From CAVYGM01 sp963768025 (GTDB lineage: Bacteria; Bacteroidota; Bacteroidia; Cytophagales; Spirosomataceae): 64,000 bases of DNA. Under the pieces are notes generated by a model. That model was not told the DNA's origin, ran no database searches, and was given only the letters and a program-made list of their open reading frames with translations. How positions within the stretch are numbered: the first letter of the stretch is position 1; each line of letters starts with the position of its first letter. Shown piece by piece: positions 16,190 through 25,575 of this stretch. Position numbers and translations under genes: made by a program. Location: contig CAVYGM010000011.1 of assembly GCA_963768025.1 (NCBI GenBank), positions 422,895-486,894 on the forward strand, given 5' to 3'.

Positions 16190-16220
16190 TTGCATTTGGG
16201 CAAGGGTTTAGGGAGATTTG
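16190..16220 (+). promoter_or_regulatory. Predicted promoter of the LytTR regulator gene
   Basis: TTG at 16190-16192, a 20-base spacer, and GAGATTTG at 16213-16220, which is one base off TAnnTTTG. The matching promoter before the next gene (18176-18206) has the same spacing, and the surrounding 75 bases align without gaps. The leader would be about 165 bases and contain the direct repeat at 16295. Confidence 0.5.
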
Positions 16221-16294
16221 TAGAGGTAACTGAATCGGGTAAAAGCTTGCCGCACAAGATGTGGAAGCACGAAGTACACCAAAAACTTATCAAG

Positions 16295-16327
16295 CGGTCA
16301 GTAAATTGAGCAAACGGTCGCTAAATT
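16295..16327 (+). promoter_or_regulatory. Direct-repeat operator, probably for the adjacent LytTR regulator
   Basis: CGGTCAGTAAATT at 16295 and CGGTCGCTAAATT at 16315 (11 of 13 identical) have starts 20 bases apart, two helical turns. LytTR domains bind pairs of direct repeats at about this period. Eleven bases of the first box recur exactly, inverted, at 18109-18119 in front of the neighbouring gene. Confidence 0.55.
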
Positions 16328-16393
16328 ATTGATTTTCAGTCCTATTTTTATAGGCTCCCCACTCTTCCATGATTCATAAACACGCACGCTGAC

Positions 16394-18055
16394 ATGAAAA
16401 GACCTTTACGTGTACTGCTCCTGTTCGTGTGCTTAGCCCTGATTGAGGCCCAAGCCCAGCCCGTCATTACCTACACCAACCCCGAGGAATTGCTGAGCAT
16501 GGGCTCCTCGGGAACCTACTTTGTGGACCACACCAATCGCCTTACCTACACCGACGTACTCAAAATCCCCGACGATCAATTCAAGCCCATCGAAGGCAAC
16601 GCGATCAATCTGGGGTCCGAGCATTCGCGAGTGTGGATGAAGTTCGACCTGTACAATGCCACGCCTGAGAAGCTGTACGTGATCCTGCTGAGCCAGGACA
16701 TCGACTATATCGATGCATTTTTGAAAGGAAAAGACAGCAACTATTTTTTGGAAACCGGGGCCATGCGCCCGTTTGAACGGCGACTTCTGGGCATCAACAG
16801 CATTGTGATGGACCTCGGCAGGCAGCCTACCCAGATGCTGTTGGGCGTTCGGGATATGAATGGGATGTTGTTACGAATCAAGGTAGGTGCCCTTAAACCC
16901 CTCGCCGAGGAGGTGTACCACGAAACGCTGATCAATGCCTTCACCTTCGGTGCCCTGGCCCTCACGCTGGTATTCAGTCTGTTCATTTTTTTCTCGCTCG
17001 GCGATTCCGTGTACCTGCTCTATGCGACTCACGTGTTGTTTCTGTCGTTGGTATTTCTGTCGTTCGAAGGGTACCTGGCCGACTTTTTCTGGCGCGAAAT
17101 GCCCTTCATGAACAACGGCATCAACACCAGTCTGATCAGGTTGGGTACCCTGTTGACCAGTATCTGGTTTTCGGTCAGCTTTCTTACCATCCGCAGCATA
17201 TTCCCCAAAGTACACCGGGGATTCGTGTTTCTGGGTTGGTTGGCTGTTGCCACCTTTTTGGTCAAACTTCTCGGGGCCCGGTGGGCCGAGATGGCCTTCA
17301 ATATCGTTACGTTTATCACCTTCGTTAGTTTTTTGGCGGTAGGCTCCTGGATGTACCGTCAGGGATTCCAGTCGGCCCGGTTTTACCTGCTGGGCTGGGG
17401 TGTATTCATTATCGAAATACTGGCCATAGACTTGTCGCTGCTGGGGGTACTTTCCTTCGATCATTTTTTTACCTACTACGGGTTCCACATCGGGGCCACC
17501 TTTCAGGTCGTGTTCCTGAACATTGCGCTTTTTGACCGGATCCAATCCCTGAAAATAGCCCATAGCGAAGCCAGGGCACTGGCTTTGGAGCGTAGTGCCG
17601 AGAATGAGCAACTCCTGGCCGCCCAGGCCCAATTGCTGGAACAAAAGCTCGAACAACCCCAGGCTACCCCCACCCCCGATATGCAGCTGTTGCTGAAAGA
17701 GTTTCGACATCAGCGTCAGAAAGTGCGGAAAATCGCCATTGCCACCATGGAGGGCATCCTGCTGTTTCCGGCGGGCGATATTGTGCGGGTGGAGGCAATG
17801 GGTAGCTACGCCTACGTTCATTTTTCCAACAAACAGAAAATCCTGGCCTCGCGGTCGCTGGCCGAATTTGAGACCCAGCTATCCGAAGACCCCAGTTTTT
17901 TCAGGGTGCACAAGTCCCATATCGTCAATCTCGACTACGTGACAAAATACATTCGGGGCGCAGGGGGCTACGTAGAAATGTACGACGGCAGCAGCGTGGA
18001 GGTGTCGCGGCGAAACAAGGCCGATTTTATGAAAACTATGAATCTGGAAGCCTGA
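16394..18055 (+). CDS. 7TMR-DISM membrane receptor with LytTR DNA-binding domain
   Basis: A 553-residue one-component membrane regulator. A signal peptide (ends AQAQP) leads to a periplasmic 7TMR-DISM extracellular domain (about residues 35-165), seven membrane helices (about 180-385), a short coiled coil (about 390-440) and a C-terminal LytTR domain (about 450-550: GDIVRVEAMGSYAYVHF, FFRVHKSHIVNL, VEVSRRNKADF). Extracellular ligand binding would alter DNA binding by the cytoplasmic domain without phosphotransfer. The likely targets are its own promoter and that of the next gene, both of which carry a matching 20-bp-period direct repeat. The ligand is unknown; DISM domains often bind carbohydrates or small hydrophobic molecules. 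Confidence 0.85.
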   Translation: MKRPLRVLLLFVCLALIEAQAQPVITYTNPEELLSMGSSGTYFVDHTNRLTYTDVLKIPDDQFKPIEGNAINLGSEHSRVWMKFDLYNATPEKLYVILLSQDIDYIDAFLKGKDSNYFLETGAMRPFERRLLGINSIVMDLGRQPTQMLLGVRDMNGMLLRIKVGALKPLAEEVYHETLINAFTFGALALTLVFSLFIFFSLGDSVYLLYATHVLFLSLVFLSFEGYLADFFWREMPFMNNGINTSLIRLGTLLTSIWFSVSFLTIRSIFPKVHRGFVFLGWLAVATFLVKLLGARWAEMAFNIVTFITFVSFLAVGSWMYRQGFQSARFYLLGWGVFIIEILAIDLSLLGVLSFDHFFTYYGFHIGATFQVVFLNIALFDRIQSLKIAHSEARALALERSAENEQLLAAQAQLLEQKLEQPQATPTPDMQLLLKEFRHQRQKVRKIAIATMEGILLFPAGDIVRVEAMGSYAYVHFSNKQKILASRSLAEFETQLSEDPSFFRVHKSHIVNLDYVTKYIRGAGGYVEMYDGSSVEVSRRNKADFMKTMNLEA

Positions 18056-18108
18056 TGCTGGCGGGAAAACGCATTTGGGTCAACCAGCGAACAGGAATTC
18101 GGGCGCAT

Positions 18109-18140
18109 TTTACTGACCGTTCATAGCCGATACTGACCTC
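18109..18140 (-). promoter_or_regulatory. Direct-repeat operator upstream of the sterol-desaturase-family gene
   Basis: TACTGACC occurs at 18111 and again at 18131, exactly 20 bases apart. TTTACTGACCG (18109-18119) is the exact reverse complement of the first box in front of the LytTR gene. It lies about 35 bases upstream of the predicted -33 element, a position suited to an activator. Confidence 0.55.
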
Positions 18141-18175
18141 AGGTAAACTGAGCCCTGCCCGTCCCAAACTGTGCG

Positions 18176-18206
18176 TTGTACGGGGGCGATAGTTCGGGGA
18201 AATTTG
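18176..18206 (+). promoter_or_regulatory. Predicted promoter of the sterol-desaturase-family gene
   Basis: TTG at 18176-18178, 20-base spacer, GAAATTTG at 18199-18206 (7 of 8 to TAnnTTTG), 41 bases before the start codon. Same design as the promoter at 16190-16220. Confidence 0.5.
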
Positions 18207-18246
18207 TAGAGACAAATGGTCTGCAACTTTTTAACCCCGCCTCGCT

Positions 18247-19476
18247 ATGAGTACCTCTGCAAACATTTACAGTCTGCTGGCTCCCCTCGCCATCTTCTTT
18301 GTGCTGGCTGAGATTGGTTTTTGCCTCTACTACCGAAAGAGTCTGATCTCCTTTGCCGAAGCCATTACCAACTACGGAACCACCATTGGCAACCAAACCG
18401 TCAACGTGCTGGTAGCCGCCGGGGTGTACCTGGGGTATGGGTACCTGTGGGAACATTTCCGGCTCATTGATGACCTACCCATGACCTGGTACAACTACCT
18501 GCTTTTGCTCCTGGGGGTCGATTTTATTTTTTATTGGGTCCACCGCTGGGGGCACGAAATCAATATCATGTGGGCGGCCCACTCGCCCCACCACAGTGCG
18601 CAGGAAATGAATTTCCTCGTAGCCTTGCGGGCCAGCGTCACCCAACGGTTGTTTTCGTTTTTCTTTTTCTGGCCGCTGACGCTCATCGGATTCCGCCCTT
18701 TCGACATTTACCTGATGACGGCCATCCACCTGTTCATTTCGTTTCTGCACCATACCGAACTGATCCCAAAGCTGTGGCGCTGGATCGAATACATCTTCAC
18801 CACTCCCTCACACCACCGGGTGCATCACGGGGTTAATTTCAAGTACCTGGATAAAAACTACGGTGAGTTCCTGATTGTCTGGGATCGGCTATTTGGTACC
18901 TACGAAGAAGAAACCGACAAGGTGATTTACGGCATGTACGGTCAGCCGGAAACCTGGAATCCCATCGCGATCAATTTTCACTACTACTCCGTGCTGTGGC
19001 GGGATGCCCGGCAGGCGACCCATTGGTGGGACAAAATCAGGATCTGGTTTATGCCGCTGGGCTGGCGTCCCACCAACCTGCCGGTGCATCCGCCGAAAGA
19101 AGAAATCACGGCCCAGAATCAGCGCAAAATCAAGACTTTCCAGATTCCCGGCTCAGACCATTACCTCATTTCGGGGGCGGTGTTCGGTACAGTACTGATG
19201 CTGCTGGTCATTAGCCCCAACAGCGCCCTCAGCACCTGGGAGCGGGTGGTGGGCAGCCTGTTGCTGTGGCACTTGATTGTGAATTGGTCGGGAATTCTGG
19301 AAGCCAAGCCGTGGCTGTTCAACTCCGAAATGATCCGAATCCTGCTGACCTGTGGGTGCCTGATTCTTTTTTATGACTTGTTCCACCAGCCGTTCTGGCT
19401 AGCCGTGTGCCTGCTGTATCATCTGTACTGCTTTACGAGCGTAGCGCTGTTTTACCGCCCCCGAGGCCAGTTTTGA
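18247..19476 (+). CDS. Sterol desaturase / fatty acid hydroxylase superfamily protein (alkylglycerol monooxygenase-like)
   Basis: A 409-residue integral membrane di-iron oxygenase. The histidine boxes are all visible: HRWGHE, HSPHHS, a His in FLHHTE and HHRVHH, spaced as in the superfamily. The long C-terminal part with further membrane helices recalls alkylglycerol monooxygenase (TMEM195) relatives rather than short C-5 desaturases. It probably hydroxylates or cleaves a lipid in the inner membrane; the exact substrate is not predictable. It is preceded by the LytTR regulator gene and a shared operator, and followed 57 bases later by a TonB receptor, so the three probably form a functional unit. 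Five to eight membrane segments are visible. Confidence 0.85.
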   Translation: MSTSANIYSLLAPLAIFFVLAEIGFCLYYRKSLISFAEAITNYGTTIGNQTVNVLVAAGVYLGYGYLWEHFRLIDDLPMTWYNYLLLLLGVDFIFYWVHRWGHEINIMWAAHSPHHSAQEMNFLVALRASVTQRLFSFFFFWPLTLIGFRPFDIYLMTAIHLFISFLHHTELIPKLWRWIEYIFTTPSHHRVHHGVNFKYLDKNYGEFLIVWDRLFGTYEEETDKVIYGMYGQPETWNPIAINFHYYSVLWRDARQATHWWDKIRIWFMPLGWRPTNLPVHPPKEEITAQNQRKIKTFQIPGSDHYLISGAVFGTVLMLLVISPNSALSTWERVVGSLLLWHLIVNWSGILEAKPWLFNSEMIRILLTCGCLILFYDLFHQPFWLAVCLLYHLYCFTSVALFYRPRGQF

Positions 19477-19533
19477 TTTCTCCAAAATCCCCCATCTTGT
19501 CCATTCTATACAACACCTCAACCTACCTATTTT

Positions 19534-21985
19534 ATGAAAAATCTATCCTATTTTACATCGCTGTTGGTGCTGCTGTTCGGAGCCGTCCACGCGCAGCCCA
19601 CCCAAACCATCCGGGGCCGGGTACTCGACAAAGAAGCCAAATACCCGCTGGTGGGCGTGACGGTTCAGTTGCTTACCACCGCCGGCCAACCCCAGGGCGA
19701 TGCCACCGACCCGGAAGGTACCTTTCGCCTTTCCAACGTGGTGGTAGGGCGGCAGACGGTCAAACTGACGCTGGTGGGCTACAAGGAAGTACTGCTCAAC
19801 AATATTCTGGTGGACGCCGGAAAAGAAACCATCCTGAACCTGGAAATGGAGGAGGCCGTGACCAACCTCGAAACGGTAACGGTGCGGGCTAGACGCAATG
19901 GCGAGGCGGCCAACGAGATGGCCACCGCCAGCGCCCGGCAGTTTTCGGTGGAAGAAACCGGACGCTTTGCCGGAAGCCGGGGCGAACCCGCCCGCATGGC
20001 CTCCAATTTCGCCGGGGTACAGGGCGCCGACGACTCGCGCAATGACATCGTGATCCGGGGTAATTCGCCCTCGGGACTGCTGTGGCGGGTAGAGGGCGTT
20101 ACCATTCCCAATCCCAATCACTTTGCGGAGGCGGGTACCTCGGGCGGGCCGGTGAGTATCATCAACAACAAGTACCTGGCCAATTCGGACTTTTTCACGG
20201 GAGCCTTTCCGGCTGAATTCGGCAATACGGTATCGGGCGTGTTTGATCTGAAACTGCGTAATGGCAACAACGAGAAATACGAAACCGCCGCCCAGTTTGG
20301 TTTTCTGGGTACCGAGCTGATCGCCGAAGGGCCGTTTTCCAAAACCGGGAAATCTTCCTACCTGATCACCGGACGCTACGCCAATTTGTGGCTTTTCAAA
20401 AAACTGGGAATCGACATTGGTACCCAGGCTACCCCTTCCTACGCCGATGGATTTATGCGCATGAATTTCCCGCTAAAAAACAAAAACGGGAATTCCGCCG
20501 GAGCGGTGGCCGTATGGGCGCTGGGGGGTACCAGTACCATCAACATTCTGGCCAGTACCCAGGAGGCCGCCGACCGGAACATTTTCGGCCAGAACGACCG
20601 CGACCAGCACTATTCCACCAATATGAAGATTGGCGGCATTACGTATAGCCGCTCCGTTAACAAAACGCTGTTTGTAAAATCTACCCTGGCGGTGTCCAAC
20701 AACGTGCAGGATTCCAGGCACGAGTTTCTCTTTTTGCAAAAGGACGAAACCGGAGCACCTAAGGTAGTGAACCAGCGCTACGCCATCGACTCCATCCGCC
20801 CGTTGCTCGATTTCCGTTTCTCCGAAACCAAGTACTCGCTTTCTACTACCATCAATAAAAAGTGGGGAGCTACCCGGTCGCTGCGGGCGGGGATCAACCT
20901 GGATCTGATCCGTTTCAATGCCTACGACAGCGTGCGGATCTTCAATGAAGCCGACGCCCGGTGGTCGCCCTGGCGGGAGCGGTGGGACGCCGACGGTGCT
21001 AGTTTCGCGGTGATCCAGCCCTTTGTCCAATACAAAGAGTACCTCTCCGAAAACCTGGCGCTGACCGTCGGACTGACGAGCCTGGTCAACACGATCAACG
21101 GAAACAGCAAGTCCTGGATCGAACCCCGGGCGGGGCTGGCGTGGGATTTGCCCCAAGCGACAAAAACTCTCGCTGGCGACGGGGCTGCACAGTCAGTCGC
21201 TGCCTACCTACCTGTACTTCTACCATCCCGATTTGAAAGGTCAATCCGCCCTGCCTTATCCCGTGCGGGAAGTGGGGCTACGCAAGAGTGTTCACCTGGT
21301 GGCGGGGTACTCGCGCCTGCTCCGCGAAAATATGCGGTTTCTGGCCGAGGTGTATTACCAGTACCTCTACAAAGTACCCGTCAGTGTCCGTCCCTCTTCT
21401 TTCTCCGTCCTGAACGCGGGCGCGGGCGCCGAACGGGTGTACCCTGAACTGCTTGAAAACACCGGATTGGGCAAAAACTACGGTCTGGAAATGACCCTGG
21501 AAAAGTTTTTCAGCAACAACTACTACTTCCTGCTCACCGCCTCGCTGTTCGACGCCAAGTACCAGGGATCGGATAAGGTCTGGCGCAATACCGACGTCAA
21601 TGGTAGGTACGCCTTCAATGCATTGTTTAGCCGGGAGTTTATATTCAAAAAAGGCCGGACGCTCAACCTCGGCGCGAAGTACACCACCACGGGCGGGCGC
21701 TGGTACGGTCCCGTCAACGCGACGGCCTCACGCCGTGAACAGGCGGTTATTTTTGAAGAGGGTACCCTGAATTCCCGGCAGTTTGTCCCCTACAACCGCT
21801 TCGACATCAAGACGGAATACAAGGTCAACAAAAACCGACTGACGCATACGTTCGCCGTGGATTTTGTGAATATTCTGGGCATCCAGAATCAGCTCAGCGT
21901 GAGCTATTCACCCGAGCCACCCTACTACCGGCAGGAGTATCAGTTGGGCTTTTTGCCAATCTTTTTCTATCGGATTGATTTCTAA
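19534..21985 (+). CDS. TonB-dependent receptor with carboxypeptidase-regulatory-like domain, frame broken near 21165
   Basis: An outer-membrane receptor of about 817 residues read in two frames. Signal peptide (ends VHAQP), a CarboxypepD_reg-like domain (about residues 25-115, IRGRVLDKEAKYPLVGVTV), a plug domain (about 120-240, with NDIVIRGNSPSGLLWRVEG) and a beta-barrel. At about 21160-21175 (ACAAAAACTCTCGCT) the frame slips; the second frame continues SLATGLHSQSLPTYLYFYH and runs to 21985 with a normal C-terminal barrel ending in an aromatic residue (YRIDF). It is not SusC-like: no SusD partner follows. Position after the desaturase-family gene suggests a lipid, sterol-like or siderophore substrate, but this is inference. 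Confidence 0.82.
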
Positions 21986-22018
21986 ATAAGTATTTATAAA
22001 CATCTAAACCATTGTATC

Positions 22019-22591
22019 ATGAAAAAGATCTTAATTCTCTCGCTCGTTGCTTTTTCATTCAGTACGCTAAAAGCACAGTCGCCCTCTTTTGGTATAAAAG
22101 CAGGCGCTAACTATTCTACTGTATTGTTAAAAGACGACAACAGTACGGATTACGCTACCGGGTTTCATGCAGGTGCCCTGGCGCACTTCCATTTATCAAC
22201 GCAGTGGGCTCTCCAACCGGAAGTTTTGTATTCTATCCAGGGGGCCCAGGAATCGGGTAATTCTAACAATAAACTCCGCCTGAATTATATCAATGTCCCC
22301 GTTTTGTTACAGTATATGTTTCAAAATGGGTTTCGTTTGCAGGCAGGCCCACAGATAGGATTCCTCGTAAGCGCAAAGAGTAAATTAAATGATGAGGAAC
22401 ATGATGTAAAGGATAGTTTTAAATCCACAGATTTTTCTTTTCCCATTGGCCTGGGTTACCTGTCAAAGTCTGGTGTGGGGATTGATGGCAGGTGGGTTCC
22501 GGGTTTAAGCAACATACAGAAGGACGATTATTCACCAACTAACCATGTTTTCCAGTTAGGATTGTTTTACCAGTTTGGCAACCATAAATAA
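22019..22591 (+). CDS. Outer-membrane beta-barrel protein (porin family)
   Basis: A 190-residue protein with a signal peptide (KKILILSLVAFSFSTLKAQ) and an eight-stranded outer-membrane barrel of the OMP_b-brl_2 type: FGIKAGANYSTV, GFHAGALAHFHLSTQWALQ, PEVLYSIQG, YINVPVLLQYMF, LQAGPQIGFLVSAKSK, and a final strand FQLGLFYQFG. Such proteins are abundant in Bacteroidota and have no defined transport role. It starts 33 bases after the TonB receptor stop, possibly cotranscribed, and ends in a strong terminator. Confidence 0.82.
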   Translation: MKKILILSLVAFSFSTLKAQSPSFGIKAGANYSTVLLKDDNSTDYATGFHAGALAHFHLSTQWALQPEVLYSIQGAQESGNSNNKLRLNYINVPVLLQYMFQNGFRLQAGPQIGFLVSAKSKLNDEEHDVKDSFKSTDFSFPIGLGYLSKSGVGIDGRWVPGLSNIQKDDYSPTNHVFQLGLFYQFGNHK

Positions 22592-22677
22592 AGTAGTCAC
22601 TGGTCATACCCGATGTTTTGCACAGTATTCTTCAAGCGTAAGGTTGTCAATTGCTACCCAAAATGCTACATCTGCTG

Positions 22678-22729
22678 AATTGAAATAAAGTCGAGTGTTT
22701 CCACCCGACTTTATTTCAATTGATTTTTT
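22678..22729 (+). terminator. Rho-independent terminator
   Basis: Arms of 20 bases (AATTGAAATAAAGTCGAGTG and CACCCGACTTTATTTCAATT) pair with one mismatch around a 4-base loop and are followed by GATTTTTTA. Ends the porin-family gene. Confidence 0.85.
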
Positions 22730-22749
22730 AACCCTTAAACTCTTTTCCT

Positions 22750-23193
22750 ATGAAAACCTTTTTACTGCTTGCTTTTTTGCTAATGATGACCACCTATTCG
22801 AATGCTTACTATTCAAGCATTGTACCAAATGATACCATTCCTGATATTATTCAGGTCAAACCCTCAACAGACTTAGGGGTTTCGAATATATCTGTTATTA
22901 GTGGTACCGGGTCGCTTTTCTATGGCCCGATAACTTATGTTATGTTATTAATTGGAATTTTTGACAATTGGGTTTTTATCCATACAATTGGATGGGTCAT
23001 TGGTTTGGTTGGTATCATTTCAGGTATTGTGGGATTATCCGTAAACCATAAAATGCTGCAAACCAACCTGACCATGGAGGGCAAGAAGACAGCAAAGAGA
23101 ATAAAAAGAAGATCAATAGCAGGAATTATTTTTGGCATCGTCGGAATTTTGATCCCGCTAATTTTGAATGCGCTGGATTCCACTTTTGTGTAA
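22750..23193 (+). CDS. Small membrane protein of unknown function
   Basis: A 147-residue protein with a signal-like first helix (KTFLLLAFLLMMTTYSNAYY), an extracytoplasmic segment, two membrane helices (about residues 58-100), a basic loop (TMEGKKTAKRIKRRS) and a terminal helix. The layout matches the tandem paralogues at 14531 and 15390, and the N-terminal region shares the pattern of a Tyr-rich segment followed by NDTIP/DSLP, but sequence similarity is weak. I do not recognise a named family. Low GC compared with neighbours. A terminator lies just upstream, so it has its own promoter. Confidence 0.6.
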   Translation: MKTFLLLAFLLMMTTYSNAYYSSIVPNDTIPDIIQVKPSTDLGVSNISVISGTGSLFYGPITYVMLLIGIFDNWVFIHTIGWVIGLVGIISGIVGLSVNHKMLQTNLTMEGKKTAKRIKRRSIAGIIFGIVGILIPLILNALDSTFV

Positions 23194-23239
23194 GGTCACC
23201 TTTACCTACATCTCCCCTTTCTACCAAAGCCTATTTCCC

Positions 23240-23845
23240 ATGAAAGCATACATACTAATCGGGTTGTTATTTGCAGCCTGTCTGTCTCAGGCCCAAGATA
23301 GGAAGCGCGTTTTTCGCATAAATTTGGCACCCTCTTTGGGTTTAGGTGTTTCAGGAAGATCGGATGAAATGACAGGCGGCACTTTAATGGGGGCACTAGC
23401 CTTGCCACTTGAATTCGGGAAGCAATGGTATCTGATACCAGTGGCGTATATAGGAGACTTCCGTAGTCCGAAGTATCCTTATAAAGTAGGAGCCTGGTTT
23501 CCCTACTATCCTCTATTGCACCATCAAGCCTATGCTGTCAGCTTGGGAAAAGGCTTCAAATTCAAAGGCACCATTCCTCAGGTATCGTTCAGATTCTCAG
23601 CGGGTGTCGGCCTGCTGCTGGTGCATGAACCATGCTGTGAAATTCTAAATCGTAATACATCCTATGACGAGGTGTTGTACCGAACCTGGGTGATTCCAGC
23701 CCAACTTGAAATGAGGTTCCGTCTGACCAAAAAGGAAAAATCTTTTGTGGTTTTCGGGGGACGTTGGGACACGAATGGACGGCGCCCCTTTGGAAGTCTG
23801 AATGCCGGACTGGAAATGCGACTTTGGTCGATGGGAAAGAGGTAA
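23240..23845 (+). CDS. Exported protein of unknown function
   Basis: A 201-residue protein. I start it at the ATG at 23240, where a signal peptide begins (KAYILIGLLFAACLSQAQ); the frame is open for 24 codons upstream. The mature part alternates polar and hydrophobic residues (FRINLAPSLGLGVSG, WYLIPVAYIGDF, AYAVSLGKGFKF, VSFRFSAGVGLLL, LNAGLEMRLW), suggesting an eight-stranded outer-membrane barrel, but no family signature is clear. It lies 47 bases after the small membrane protein gene and may be cotranscribed. Confidence 0.6.
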   Translation: MKAYILIGLLFAACLSQAQDRKRVFRINLAPSLGLGVSGRSDEMTGGTLMGALALPLEFGKQWYLIPVAYIGDFRSPKYPYKVGAWFPYYPLLHHQAYAVSLGKGFKFKGTIPQVSFRFSAGVGLLLVHEPCCEILNRNTSYDEVLYRTWVIPAQLEMRFRLTKKEKSFVVFGGRWDTNGRRPFGSLNAGLEMRLWSMGKR

Positions 23846-24111
23846 ACGGATTTTAAATGTTTAAGCTCGTTCCGCTTGTAAATCGAGAAGAACACTCTGG
23901 CAGACAGGCACGACCGCTCGCACTGTCGCTCATTCTCAAACATCATAAAAAAGTCCCGTGAAAATACTGACCACGGTATGGAGCCAATAGGGAACCAACC
24001 ATCCATTCAGGTATTTTTTATCAAAATCTGTGCTTCACGTAGCCTTTCCTGCACAAAAAGCCGTATTGGTTCAAGTGTACTTTTGATAAATATTTTTCCA
24101 GGATCAATACG

Positions 24112-25483
24112 ATGGACAAAAAACAAGCAAGGCTGGCTTACATTCTTTTCCCTGGCGTAGCCATGTTGCTGGGTTGGGGATTGCGCGGATACATTGGCGG
24201 TGGGCCATTTGGAGCGATGATACCTGGGGCAATGATAGGTATCGCCGTGTGCTTGTTACTGGGCTTACCTGCCAGGTATTCGGCGCTGGTAACTGTGTTT
24301 GCGGTAGTGGGTGTGGGCATAGGTGGCGAAATGACTTACGGACAAACCTTGCGTTTTATTCGTGACATTGACACGGTTGGGTTCGGCACGGTGGGTACCA
24401 CGGTAAAAGGTGCGGTATGGGGGTTGTCTGGCGGACTATTCCTGGCTATTGGCCTGCTCCACGGACGTATCGAAAAGCGTATTGTGGGTATAGGTATGTT
24501 ACTTTTTTTTGTTGGGATGCTGCTGGGATTCAAACTGATCAACGATCCCGAAATTGATTTACTTTTCCGATCCGATAAACAAACCGCGGGCTGAATCCTG
24601 GGCCGCGATAGCGTTGGGCGCTATGATCTTTTTGGCTTGGTTAAGGATAAAATTGCCGACACGCGATTTTAAAGTAGTCCTGAGTTTTGTGTTGTGGGGT
24701 ACCCTGGGCGGAGGTTTGGGCTTTGGACTTGGAGGTTTGTGGCTTTTTTTGGGTGCCCAGCTAAAACTTGACTGGTTTACCAACTGGTGGAAAATGATGG
24801 AGTTTTCGTTTGGGATGATTTTGGGAGCCGCACTAGGATGGGCTACCTGGGTCAATCGTACGTATGTACAGGCTTTGACCCAAAACACTGAAAAGAATGC
24901 CAACAGGCCACTCTGGACAGAGTTGGCAGTTGTGACCATCCTGTCTCTGGCAATTTTCTGGTTTCTCCCCCTCTTCTTTGAGCCGCTATTGGATTCAACA
25001 AGTTATTCACAGGGGCTTGCCAGTGGTATTGGTCATGACCTGCTGCGGATATTGACCAACTATGCTTTTATGGGCTTTCTCATCATTTTAGTTGGGTATC
25101 GGGCAAGTGGTTTTGCCTGGCAAATGGCCATCACGCTCACTTTTTGTCATGCCGTTATCGACCTCATGGTGGATTTGGAAGGAGAGACAGGGATTCAAAC
25201 TAGCCTGTCTTTTCAGATTCTGTTTACCGTCGTGAGCAGTCTTTTGGTAGCACTCCTGATCGCAAGGTTTGTCAGGACGAGCAATACCCTGAAACGAATG
25301 ATGCAGCTGTTGATATGGGCTACCATGTTTGTGGCCACGCTCAAACTGATCACTCAGGTTACCTGGGAGGAAATCACTACCGCTGCCCCGTCCTTACTCG
25401 TCACCAAAGTGTTCTTTGTTTACCTGGTGTTCTTCTCTGCCGCGGTTTATTGTAGCTGGTTTACGGTCAAAAAAATAGAGTAG
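24112..25483 (+). CDS. Polytopic membrane protein of unknown function, frame broken near 24555
   Basis: Two overlapping frames make one protein of about 456 residues. The first half (24112 on) has Gly-rich membrane helices, GWGLRGYIGGGPFGAMIPGA and GGEMTYGQTL. The second half, entered around 24550-24560 (CCGAAATTGATT), reads IYFSDPINKPRAESWAA and continues with eight or so helices to 25483. The loop sequence joins naturally (LINDP then LIYFSDPINKPR), so a single-base error in the A-run is the simplest explanation. About twelve membrane helices in all. I do not recognise the family; Gly-rich repeats in the first half recall transporter-like or sensor membrane domains. Standing alone with no operon partner. 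Confidence 0.6.
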
Positions 25484-25575
25484 CCAATTGGCCAATTGAT
25501 AGTGGGCGGTTTTTGATTGGTTAAACATACTCCCATTTTGCACAAGGGCTAGGAGATCGTTAAGCAATCCACAGA

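Larger units (their letters stand above)
15861..16393. other. Regulatory gap upstream of the LytTR regulator gene
   Basis: No convincing gene; one open frame at 16004-16309 has no protein-like character. The gap holds a promoter-like block (16151-16225) that is about 73 percent identical, without gaps, to the block upstream of the sterol-desaturase-family gene, and a 20-bp-period direct repeat at 16295-16327. Confidence 0.6.

Noticed and set aside
16004..16309. 101-codon plus-strand frame before the LytTR gene
   Set aside because: It covers the promoter block and operator conserved upstream of the next gene, and its sequence is not protein-like.
16871..17821. Minus-strand open frame of 316 codons inside the LytTR regulator gene
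   Set aside because: Antisense shadow; composition rich in Gln, Gly and His without domain features.
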